A DNA stretch of 12,117 nucleotides from Phycisphaerales bacterium (lineage in GTDB: Bacteria > Planctomycetota > Phycisphaerae > Phycisphaerales > UBA1924). Positions within the stretch are counted from its first letter, which is position 1. Each line of letters starts with the position of its first letter. Below are positions 6,902 to 12,117 of the stretch, piece by piece. The notes beneath the pieces are model-generated. The model was not told the DNA's origin and did no database searches. It saw only the letters and a list, made by a program, of their open reading frames with translations. Location: assembly GCA_007124345.1 (NCBI GenBank), contig SLFH01000177.1:1-12117 (forward strand), in the 5' to 3' direction. A program made the position numbers and the translations under genes.

Positions 6902-7780
6902 ATGCGCGAGTCCGAACTGCTCGAACACATCTACCGGAGGTCCGAAGGCCTCGCCGACGCCTCGACCGACCTCGTCGTGGGCCCGGGCGACGACTGCGCC
7001 GTGCTGCGGCAGGCCGGGGGCGGCCTGCTCCTGCTGACGGTCGACCAGCTCCTCGGGGGTGTGCACTACAAACCCGGCACCCCCGTTGACCTGATCGCCC
7101 GCAAGGCGGTGGCCAGGAGCGTGAGCGACATCGCCGCGATGGGCGGCACGCCCCGCTGGGCCCTCGCGACGGCGCTGTTGCCTGGGAACTACCCCCACGC
7201 CGACGAGCTGTTCGACCGCATGGCCCACTGGGCGACGCGCTGGGGCTGCCCGCTGATCGGGGGCGACATCGGCTCGGGGCCCGGCGAGCTGCACCTGACC
7301 GTCACGGTCGGGGGCGAGGCGCACCCCGAACGCGGGCCGGTGCTCCGATCGGGGGTCAAGCCGGGCGATGTGCTCTGTGTCAGCGGCCCGCTGGGCGGGG
7401 CGCTCGAAAGCGGCCACCACCTCGACTTCGAGCCCCGCGTCGAGCTCGGCCGGCGCCTGTGCGACACCCTCGGCAGAAACCTGCACGCGATGATCGACCT
7501 CTCCGACGGCCTCGGACGCGACGGGGCCAGGATCGCCAAGGCCTCGGGCGTGAGGCTGGTGATCGACGCGGAGAAGATTCCGAGGCGCGAGGGCGTGGAC
7601 TCGTGGCGGAACGCCGCGGGCGACGGGGAGGACTACGAGCTGCTCGTCGCAATCGCGCCGGGAAGAAATGTCCCCGAGGGCCTGATCGAGATCGGCCGTG
7701 CCGAGGCGGGCCCCGCCGGGTGCGAGATCGTCGATTCGGGCGAGAAGATCGACGCGGGCGAAATGGGGTGGGACCATTAG
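6902..7780 (+). CDS. thiL: Thiamine-monophosphate kinase ThiL
   Basis: This 292-residue cytosolic enzyme phosphorylates thiamine monophosphate to the diphosphate cofactor, the last step of thiamine diphosphate synthesis. It has the ThiL/PurM-type fold. Motifs seen: GPGDDCAVL (27-35), TVDQLLGGVHY (46-56) with Asp48, RSVSDIAAMGG (72-82), GGDIG (120-124), DLSDGLGRD (from Asp199) and GDGEDYELL (about 240-248). These Asp residues bind Mg-ATP in the family. Two usually conserved positions differ: the Glu of the VEGVHF-like segment is Gly here, and the Asn before SD is Arg/Val. ATG 6902 has GAGAGG about 6 nt upstream. It is in the same orientation and close to speA (55 bp) and tsaE (36 bp), probably one transcription unit, without a metabolic link. 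No other thi gene is nearby. Confidence 0.95.
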   Translation: MRESELLEHIYRRSEGLADASTDLVVGPGDDCAVLRQAGGGLLLLTVDQLLGGVHYKPGTPVDLIARKAVARSVSDIAAMGGTPRWALATALLPGNYPHADELFDRMAHWATRWGCPLIGGDIGSGPGELHLTVTVGGEAHPERGPVLRSGVKPGDVLCVSGPLGGALESGHHLDFEPRVELGRRLCDTLGRNLHAMIDLSDGLGRDGARIAKASGVRLVIDAEKIPRREGVDSWRNAAGDGEDYELLVAIAPGRNVPEGLIEIGRAEAGPAGCEIVDSGEKIDAGEMGWDH

Positions 7781-7816
7781 GAGCGCACAGCCCCGTGCCA
7801 CCCTGAAGCCGAAGCC

Positions 7817-8494
7817 ATGACCGAACGCTGGACCATCACCAAAGAAGCGAATAGCCTCGACGCCACGGCGTCGGTCGCGCGCCGCCTGGCTCGACTGCTG
7901 CGTCCGGGCGACATCGTGCGGCTGTCGGGTCCGCTCGGGGCTGGCAAGACGACGCTGGTGCGTCACCTCGTCGTGGCGCTCGGCGTCGAGCCCGGGCTCG
8001 TCTCCAGCCCGACCTATGTGCTGATGAACGAGTACCCAGTCCCCGCGCCGAACGAAAACACCGAGCCACCGGCCCAGCCCCGCGCGAGCGTGATCGTGCA
8101 CATCGACGCCTACCGCCTCGGGAGCGCCGAAGACCTGGAGTCGACGGGATGGGACACGCTCAAAGGCGACGAGATCGTGCTGATCGAGTGGGCCGAACGC
8201 GTCGAGGAGGCGCTGCCGCAGGACGCGGCGAGGGTGACGATCACCCCCACCGGCGAGGACTCCAGGCGCATCGAGATCGACGCCCCGCTTTCGTGGGGCG
8301 AGCGGGCGGAGGCGGGCGTGCTCCTGCGTGACGACACGGTCTGCCCCGTGACCGGGCGGCCGGTGAGCGCCGAAACGCCGTCCTGGCCCTTCGCCGATGA
8401 GCAGGCACGGATGGTGGATCTGCACCGGTGGTTTTCGGGGGGGTACAGCGTCAGCCGCCCGATCGAGGAACGCGATCTCGATCTGAGCGACTGA
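7817..8494 (+). CDS. tsaE: TsaE (tRNA t6A ATPase) with C-terminal YacG-like extension
   Basis: Residues 1-158 are TsaE, the ATPase that works with TsaB and TsaD in threonylcarbamoylation of A37 in ANN-decoding tRNAs. Motifs: Walker A GPLGAGKTT (38-46), SSPTYVLMNEY (63-73), HIDAYRL (95-101) with Asp97, and LIEWAER (122-128) with Glu124. A Pro/Glu-rich loop (about 74-91) is inserted between the last two, longer than in the E. coli protein. Typical TsaE ends near residue 155; here about 65 residues follow. This tail reads CPVTGRPV (176-183), then WPFADEQARMVDLHRWF (190-206) and GGYSVSRP. It has the order and spacing of YacG (DNA gyrase inhibitor/DUF329), CPxCGKxV then PFCSxRCxxxDLxxW, but only the first Cys remains; the others are Thr179, Ala193 and Ala197. 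The start ATG 7817 lacks a clear ribosome site. YacG homology of the tail is my inference. Confidence 0.93.
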   Translation: MTERWTITKEANSLDATASVARRLARLLRPGDIVRLSGPLGAGKTTLVRHLVVALGVEPGLVSSPTYVLMNEYPVPAPNENTEPPAQPRASVIVHIDAYRLGSAEDLESTGWDTLKGDEIVLIEWAERVEEALPQDAARVTITPTGEDSRRIEIDAPLSWGERAEAGVLLRDDTVCPVTGRPVSAETPSWPFADEQARMVDLHRWFSGGYSVSRPIEERDLDLSD

Positions 8495-8520
8495 ACGCCC
8501 CGCCTCCGACGCGGGCCCCG

Positions 8521-8526
8521 TACCAT
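8521..8526 (+). promoter_or_regulatory. Possible -10 box (TACCAT) just before the exbB start
   Basis: TACCAT matches four of six TATAAT positions and ends 7 nt before ATG 8534. There is no Shine-Dalgarno and no good -35. The same hexamer sits 8 nt before the Fur-like start on the other strand. It may give a leaderless exbB mRNA separate from tsaE. Confidence 0.28.
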
Positions 8527-8533
8527 CTGACCG

Positions 8534-9295
8534 ATGCCAGAACGGAAGCACAACCGCACACCGATTTTCGCCCCGGCCCTCGTTGTCGCATCCGCAAGCG
8601 CGGCGGCGCATGGCGCCGACGGCGAGATCGCCACCGGCCTCTGGCCCCTCTTCCGCCAGTCGTTCGACATCTTCACGATCGCGCTGGTGGTCGGTTCGTT
8701 CGTGGCGGTGGCGTTGATCGTGCGCTGCGTGATCGATCTTCGGGCGTCGAAGATCCTGCCTCGCCGGTCGGTGAACCGGATCGTCGAGATGACCGAATCC
8801 GGGCGGCTCGACGATCTGCGGTCGTTTGTGCGCAAGGACCGTTCGCTGCTGGGACACGCGGTGCGTGCGGCGCTTGACCACCCGAGGCGTACCAGGGCGG
8901 GCATGCGCGAGGCGGCCGAGCTCGCCGCCAGCGAACAGACCGCGAGGCTCTTCCGGCGTCTTGAACCCTTGAATGTCATCGGCAACCTCGCGCCTTTGGT
9001 GGGTCTTGCCGGGACGGTGTGGGGAATGATCTTGGCGTTTACAGCGCTCGGCGACACGGGCGGCCAGGCCGACCCGGGCGCGCTCTCGATCGGCATCTCC
9101 AAGGCGCTCTTTCACACGCTTCTGGGGCTGGTCCTGGCGATCCCGTGCCTCCTGGTCTTCGGGCTGTGGCGGTCGGGCGTCGACAAGATCGCAACGAGGG
9201 CCCTGGTGCTGGCCGGCTCTGTGATCGAGCATCTGCCAGCCAGCGATGAGCCGCAGTTACACACGGAACGAGAGCAGCGCACGGAGCGAAAGTGA
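8534..9295 (+). CDS. exbB: MotA/TolQ/ExbB proton-channel family protein
   Basis: The 253-residue protein is the channel-forming inner-membrane subunit of an ExbB/TolQ-type motor that uses proton flow to drive a periplasm-spanning partner. It begins with a basic stretch and a hydrophobic Ala-rich segment (about 11-27, ASASAAAHGADG) that looks like a signal peptide, as in many ExbB proteins. Three transmembrane helices follow: about 45-65 (IFTIALVVGSFVAVALIV), 147-169 with the family signature LAPLVGLAGTVWGMI, and 190-212 (ALFHTLLGLVLAIPCLLVF). A charged cytoplasmic loop (about 70-142) lies between the first and second. The C-terminus is hydrophilic. It overlaps the next exbD by one base (TGATG), so the three genes are one operon. 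No TonB, TolA or TolB is present to decide between ExbB, TolQ or another branch. Confidence 0.93.
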   Translation: MPERKHNRTPIFAPALVVASASAAAHGADGEIATGLWPLFRQSFDIFTIALVVGSFVAVALIVRCVIDLRASKILPRRSVNRIVEMTESGRLDDLRSFVRKDRSLLGHAVRAALDHPRRTRAGMREAAELAASEQTARLFRRLEPLNVIGNLAPLVGLAGTVWGMILAFTALGDTGGQADPGALSIGISKALFHTLLGLVLAIPCLLVFGLWRSGVDKIATRALVLAGSVIEHLPASDEPQLHTEREQRTERK

Positions 9296-9711
9296 TGCGT
9301 CTGCGCTCGTTCCCGAAACCGGCCGAGGCGGGCAAGATCAACCTCACCCCGATGATCGATGTGGTGATGGTGCTGATCATCTTCTTCCTGATCGTCGGCC
9401 AGCTCGCGACCGACCGGCTCGAACCGGTCGACTTGCCCTTCGCCCAGACCGCGGCGCTACCAGAACCGGCCGACCCCGTGCTGATCCATGTCGTGCGCCG
9501 TGAGGACGGGGTGCGCGTGCTCTCGCAGGGCGTTGAGCTGGATGTTCAGGGGCTTGAGTCGATGCTGCGCGAGACGATGGCTCTTTCGCCGAACAGGCCG
9601 GTGCGCGTGCGCGCCGACAAGTCACTGCCGTACTCGCAGGTGAAACCTGTGCTCGATGCCTGCCGCCAGGCGGGCGTGGCGGCGGTGAGCCTGGCGACGG
9701 AGGGGCGTTAG
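9295..9711 (+). CDS. exbD: ExbD/TolR family protein, first copy
   Basis: A 138-residue single-pass inner-membrane protein that forms the rotor-like partner of ExbB. A short basic cytoplasmic tail precedes KINLTPMIDVVMVLIIFFLI, with the essential proton-carrying Asp at residue 22 (equivalent to Asp25 of E. coli ExbD or Asp23 of TolR). The periplasmic domain follows (about 43-138) and ends in the usual RADKSLPYSQVKPVLDACRQ segment. ATG 9295 is preferred to the GTG three bases earlier because GGAG lies 8 nt upstream and the ATG forms a TGATG junction with the exbB stop. The second copy follows 2 bp after the stop. Confidence 0.95.
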   Translation: MRLRSFPKPAEAGKINLTPMIDVVMVLIIFFLIVGQLATDRLEPVDLPFAQTAALPEPADPVLIHVVRREDGVRVLSQGVELDVQGLESMLRETMALSPNRPVRVRADKSLPYSQVKPVLDACRQAGVAAVSLATEGR

Positions 9712-9713
9712 CG

Positions 9714-10160
9714 ATGTCCCGCCCGCTCAAACGACGCGACGCGAAGCACACCTACGAGCTGCACCACGGCCCGAGCATGACGCCGATGGTCGATGTGGTG
9801 CTGGTGATCCTGATCTTCTTCATGGCCGCGGCGGTCATCGTCGGCCCCGAGCGCCTGCTCCGCGCTGCGTTGGCCCGCGAGGCGCCTGGCGAGACGGACG
9901 GGCTCTTCTCGCTGCCCACCCCGAGGCTCGTGCTGCACCTGCGGATCGGTGAGGGGGGCGTGCCGATCGCCGAGGGGCTGGGTCTCGGAACGATGACGCT
10001 CGACGAGCTCGGCCCGTCGCTGCGGCGGCTGGCGGCCGAGATCGAGGGCTCGGAGGCGACGATCGTGATCGCCCCGGACGAGGGCGTGCTGTACGAGCAT
10101 GTGGTGGTCGCCCGTGACCTGTGCGCCGAGGCGGGGCTGGAGCGGGTGGAGCTGCGGTAA
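9714..10160 (+). CDS. exbD: ExbD/TolR family protein, second copy
   Basis: A 148-residue paralogue of the preceding gene, with the same layout. The basic N-tail RPLKRRDAKH precedes SMTPMVDVVLVILIFFMAAA, with Asp27 in the proton-carrying position. The periplasmic part is longer and diverged (GLFSLPTPRLVLHLRIGE, then ATIVIAPDEGVLYEHVVVAR) and shows little identity with the first copy outside the helix. ATG 9714 has GGAGGGG about 9 nt upstream. ExbD works as a dimer inside an ExbB pentamer, so two distinct copies could form a heterodimer; this is inference. The gene ends 2 bp from the convergent Fur-like gene. Confidence 0.94.
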   Translation: MSRPLKRRDAKHTYELHHGPSMTPMVDVVLVILIFFMAAAVIVGPERLLRAALAREAPGETDGLFSLPTPRLVLHLRIGEGGVPIAEGLGLGTMTLDELGPSLRRLAAEIEGSEATIVIAPDEGVLYEHVVVARDLCAEAGLERVELR

Positions 10161-10162
10161 GT

Positions 10163-10648
10163 TCAACCCTTCGTCCCCTCGCCCACGGCGAAGACCTGGA
10201 GGCGGTGGCTCTGGATCTTCAGGCCGTGCTCTTTGGCGAGGCGGTCTCGGATCTGCTGGAGCTCGGGGACCTGGATCGGGATGACCTCGCCGGTGTCGAC
10301 GCGGATGAGCAGGTCGCTGGGGCGGCGGCCGTAGACGAGCTGGTAGTGGGCCTGCTCGTCCTCGAAGAGGACGCGCTGGATGATGCCGGCCTCTTGCAGG
10401 AGCTTGATGGTGCGGTAGACGGTGGCTTTGGAGACGCGCTGGCCGCGGTCTTTGAGGTGTTCCTGGAGGGTCTCGGCCTCGAACATCCCGTCGAGGCGGA
10501 TGATCGCGTCGAGGATCTGGGCGCGTTCGGGTGTGTACTTGGCGCCCTCGGCCTTGAGCTTGCGCCGGAAGACTGCGCAGAGAGGGTCTGCGATGTCGAT
10601 CGGCGGATCGTCGTGGGTCGGGGTCGAGTTCGGTCGCAGTTCCGCCAT
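10163..10648 (-). CDS. Fur-family transcriptional regulator with most metal ligands replaced
   Basis: The 161-residue protein has the Fur fold: a winged helix (about 33-95, KYTPERAQILDAI, recognition helix VSKATVYRTIKLLQEAGII) and a C-terminal dimerisation domain (96-155). In Fur, HHDHLICLDCGKVIEF-like sequence holds the regulatory His and structural Zn Cys residues. Here the aligned stretch is RRPSDLLIRVDTGEVIPI (108-125): no HHDH and no Cys pair. The His of the hinge near residue 55 is Met/Phe. His140 and His148 remain. Alphaproteobacterial Fur/Mur also lack the cysteines but keep HHDH. It may therefore bind metal weakly, use another site, or act constitutively. The only Cys is residue 24. 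The start ATG has no Shine-Dalgarno; a TACCAT hexamer ends 8 nt before it. Adjacency to exbBD suggests iron-related control, unproven. Confidence 0.9.
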   Translation of the reverse strand: MAELRPNSTPTHDDPPIDIADPLCAVFRRKLKAEGAKYTPERAQILDAIIRLDGMFEAETLQEHLKDRGQRVSKATVYRTIKLLQEAGIIQRVLFEDEQAHYQLVYGRRPSDLLIRVDTGEVIPIQVPELQQIRDRLAKEHGLKIQSHRLQVFAVGEGTKG

Positions 10649-10656
10649 CTGAAGCG

Positions 10657-10662
10657 ATGGTA
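10657..10662 (-). promoter_or_regulatory. Possible -10 box (TACCAT) of the Fur-like gene
   Basis: On the minus strand TACCAT ends 8 nt before the ATG at 10648. The surrounding 75-bp gap has no Shine-Dalgarno and no -35-like hexamer at the usual distance. A transcript from here would be leaderless or nearly so. Confidence 0.28.
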
Positions 10663-10723
10663 CGCGCCGGGGGCGGACGACGGTCGGGGGCTCGGGAGCG
10701 GCGTGATCCGGGACTTCAGGGGC

Positions 10724-11443
10724 TCAGGCCGCGTGGCGCGAGGCGAGCAGCAGTTCGTCGTAGCGACGCCGGAGGCCGGGGTCTTTGAGGAGCTGGTAGG
10801 CCTTGGTCAGCTCGGCGAACTGCTCGGCGGCGCCGGCCGAGGGGTTGCTGTCGGGGTGCAGGTCGCGGGCGAGGCGCCGGTAGGCGGCGCGGATGTCGTC
10901 GTCGGAGGCGCTGCGGGGGAGCTCGAACATCTCGTAGAGGTCCGGGACCTCGACCTCGACCTGCGCTGCGCTATGGGCGTTGTGCGCACTTTGGTCCGTC
11001 GTGGCGTGCTCGGCGTCGGCGGGGACCGCCTCGGGCTCGAACGATCCGGGGTCTTCGTTGACCGGGGTGGGCTCGGTGCGGTCGGGCACGAAGCCGTAGC
11101 GGGCGAGGTCGGCGATCATCGAGCGGGTCTTGGAGTCGACGCCGACAAAGCGGACGCCGATCTCGCAGGCATTGCCGAAGAGGCCGGTGCGCCGGATCCA
11201 GATCGGCTCGCCCTGGACGCGGAGGTACTTGTCTCCCGCGGAGATGCCGAACCAGAAGGGCTGGCCGATGTAGACGGGGCTCTGGCCCGGGCAGCGGACG
11301 CGCATGCCCGACGCGGAGAGGTCGACGACCTGCCCGAGCGAGCACATGGCGGCGCACATCGGATAGCGATCGGCGCGACGCCGACTGCCGACCCGGTCAT
11401 CCCCGTTGAGGGGCTCGCTGCGTGGATTGAAGCGTCGTGCCAT
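10724..11443 (-). CDS. PilZ-J-domain fusion protein
   Basis: From ATG 11443 the product is 239 residues. The N-terminal half is a PilZ domain: RRRADR with the RxxxR motif (Arg22 and Arg26) and DLSASGMRV (41-49) with the DxSxxG motif, which together bind cyclic di-GMP, followed by beta strands to about residue 130. An acidic, Pro/Glu/Ala-rich linker spans about 135-165. Residues 168-239 form a J domain: DLYEMFELPRSASDDDI, then YRRLARDLHPD with the HPD motif (196-198) that stimulates Hsp70 ATPase, then the helix-III segment AYQLLKDPGLRRRYDELL. No DnaJ zinc finger or C-terminal domain is present. A longer GTG start at 11551 is possible but its extra 36 residues are low-complexity and not PilZ-like. 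The likely role is cytosolic recruitment of DnaK in response to cyclic di-GMP, which is inference. Confidence 0.9.
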   Translation of the reverse strand: MARRFNPRSEPLNGDDRVGSRRRADRYPMCAAMCSLGQVVDLSASGMRVRCPGQSPVYIGQPFWFGISAGDKYLRVQGEPIWIRRTGLFGNACEIGVRFVGVDSKTRSMIADLARYGFVPDRTEPTPVNEDPGSFEPEAVPADAEHATTDQSAHNAHSAAQVEVEVPDLYEMFELPRSASDDDIRAAYRRLARDLHPDSNPSAGAAEQFAELTKAYQLLKDPGLRRRYDELLLASRHAA

Positions 11444-11629
11444 GGGGGGAGGATCGGCCGTGCGTGGCTTGCGACGCAAAAGCGGGTTCGCGCCGAGAGC
11501 CGTTTGACCCTCCGGCCCGCCCCTACCGCCGGAACAGGTTGCCGCGAGCACGCGTGATCGGACGCGGAGCGGGGAGCGGGGGAGCGTTCGCGGACCCTCG
11601 CCTTGAGGCAGGGGTTAGACTCTCGCCCG
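11444..11629. other. Divergent intergenic region, 186 bp
   Basis: The stretch separates the PilZ-J gene from the membrane protein gene, so it should carry two divergent promoters. A TAGACT hexamer (11616-11621, plus strand) ends 8 nt before ATG 11630. No equivalent is clear for the minus-strand gene, and no ribosome site is seen for either. If the PilZ-J protein starts at the GTG at 11551, the non-coding part is only 78 bp. Confidence 0.5.
11616..11621 (+). promoter_or_regulatory. Possible -10 box (TAGACT) of the membrane protein gene
   Basis: Four of six match to TATAAT, 8 nt before ATG 11630, with no Shine-Dalgarno between. The same hexamer stands upstream of the M16-like gene on the other strand at 1174-1169. 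Confidence 0.28.
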
Positions 11630-12117
11630 ATGCCCCCCACCCCCTCGAGAGCAGCCCGCGAGCGCAAGTCGTCCGATGCCGAGGCTTCGCCGAGCCGTTG
11701 GGTGCTGCCGGCATGGGGGATAGGGCTGGTTGTCTTAATGATGGCCTTGGGGTCGATCGGGCTCGGGGTGGGCGGGCCCGTTGCGCCGTTTTTGGCGCTC
11801 GTGGGCGTGCTCGACGCTTGGGGGGCGCTGCTGCTGGCCTCGGTCTGGATGCTCGGCGCGGCCGGGCTCGGGCTGGCGTGCTCGGTGCTCTGGCGGGGCG
11901 GGACCGAGCGCTGGTGGATCGGCGCCGCCTTCGGGCCGGGGCTGATGCTGAGCCTTTGGCATCTCGCGGCGATGCTCGGGCTGATGGGGGTCGGCGCAGC
12001 GTGGGGGCTGTTGGTGCTCGGGCTGGCCGGGCTCGCTTGGACGCTCTGGCGCGAGCGCGGCGCGTTGGGCGAGCCGCGGTGGACGGGGTGGAGCTTGCTG
12101 GCGCTCCCGGCGATCGC
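11630..12117 (+). CDS. Polytopic membrane protein, N-terminal part
   Basis: An open frame starts at ATG 11630 and is still open at the window end, giving 162 residues. The first about 23 residues are hydrophilic and basic (SRAARERKSSDAEASPSR). Then come four or five hydrophobic segments rich in Leu, Gly, Ala, Val and Trp: about 24-48, 52-84, 96-115, 118-138 and a fifth beginning near 153, broken by short charged turns such as WRGGTERW and WRERGALGEPRW. I do not recognise the family from this part. A long polytopic enzyme such as a membrane glycosyltransferase is possible, but no catalytic motif is visible yet. The Gly/Leu/Trp-rich make-up is consistent with a real membrane protein, and the complementary strand gives only a Pro/Arg-rich shadow. 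Confidence 0.75.
   Translation, partial: MPPTPSRAARERKSSDAEASPSRWVLPAWGIGLVVLMMALGSIGLGVGGPVAPFLALVGVLDAWGALLLASVWMLGAAGLGLACSVLWRGGTERWWIGAAFGPGLMLSLWHLAAMLGLMGVGAAWGLLVLGLAGLAWTLWRERGALGEPRWTGWSLLALPAI

Noticed and set aside
4849..6930. A 693-codon minus-strand frame opposite speA
   Set aside because: speA matches its family end to end; the antisense frame is low-complexity Val/Asp/Gly-rich shadow.
8500..8517. GC-rich inverted repeat after tsaE (CCCGC and GCGGG) as a terminator
   Set aside because: The stem is only 5 bp, there is no U-tract, and in sequence this G+C-rich such stems are expected by chance.
6731..9232. An 833-codon minus-strand frame opposite thiL, tsaE and exbB
   Set aside because: It is Arg/His/Pro-rich without any domain, and three recognised genes lie on the other strand.
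10121..11557. A 478-codon plus-strand frame opposite the Fur-like and PilZ-J genes
   Set aside because: Gly/Val/Glu-rich antisense shadow; both minus-strand genes have clear motifs.
1..12117. Defence island, prophage or other mobile system
   Set aside because: No integrase, transposase, terminal repeat, toxin-antitoxin pair or defence domain is seen; base composition and gene types are uniform and housekeeping apart from the low-complexity H1-like gene.

Overview
The window is G+C-rich (about two thirds by eye), tightly packed bacterial chromosome. It best fits a planctomycete, probably Phycisphaerae-like. The grounds are a Lys/Arg/Ala-repeat histone H1-like protein of the kind known in the Planctomycetes-Chlamydiae lineage, many starts without a Shine-Dalgarno sequence, and family variants such as a cysteine-less Fur-like regulator and a PilZ-J-domain fusion. 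This assignment is inference; there is no rRNA or other phylogenetic marker here. I see no mobile element, CRISPR array, tRNA or rRNA. Most of the content is housekeeping.

Layout. On the minus strand, 1-1120 holds the N-terminal 373 residues of an M16-family peptidase-like protein that has lost the zinc-binding histidines. A 488-bp gap (1121-1608) follows, the only long non-coding stretch, with a possible structured RNA element and short palindromes. On the plus strand come the H1-like DNA-binding protein (1609-1905), an unrecognised 211-residue protein (1952-2587), a compact YtcJ-type amidohydrolase translationally coupled to it (2584-3867), phenylalanine-4-hydroxylase (3930-4790), biosynthetic arginine decarboxylase speA (4882-6846), thiamine-monophosphate kinase thiL (6902-7780), and tsaE with an unusual C-terminal extension (7817-8494). 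An ExbB-ExbD-ExbD proton-channel cluster (8534-10160) closes the plus-strand run.

A Fur-family regulator (10163-10648, minus) faces the last exbD tail to tail with only 2 bp between them. Next is a PilZ-J-domain fusion (10724-11443, minus). A divergent polytopic membrane protein starts at 11630 and runs off the window end.

How the genes relate. ThiL, TsaE, SpeA and PhhA are separate metabolic or tRNA-modification functions that share a strand, probably through compact packing rather than a pathway. ExbB and the two ExbDs form one functional unit: a proton-driven energiser of an outer-membrane or periplasmic process. The adjacent Fur-like gene hints at metal or stress control but this is unproven. 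The most unusual items are the TsaE C-terminal domain that resembles a YacG zinc finger stripped of most of its cysteines, the metal-ligand-poor Fur homologue, the PilZ-J fusion, the higher-order repeat in the H1-like protein, and a recurring -10-like hexamer 5-8 nt before several start codons, which suggests leaderless mRNAs.
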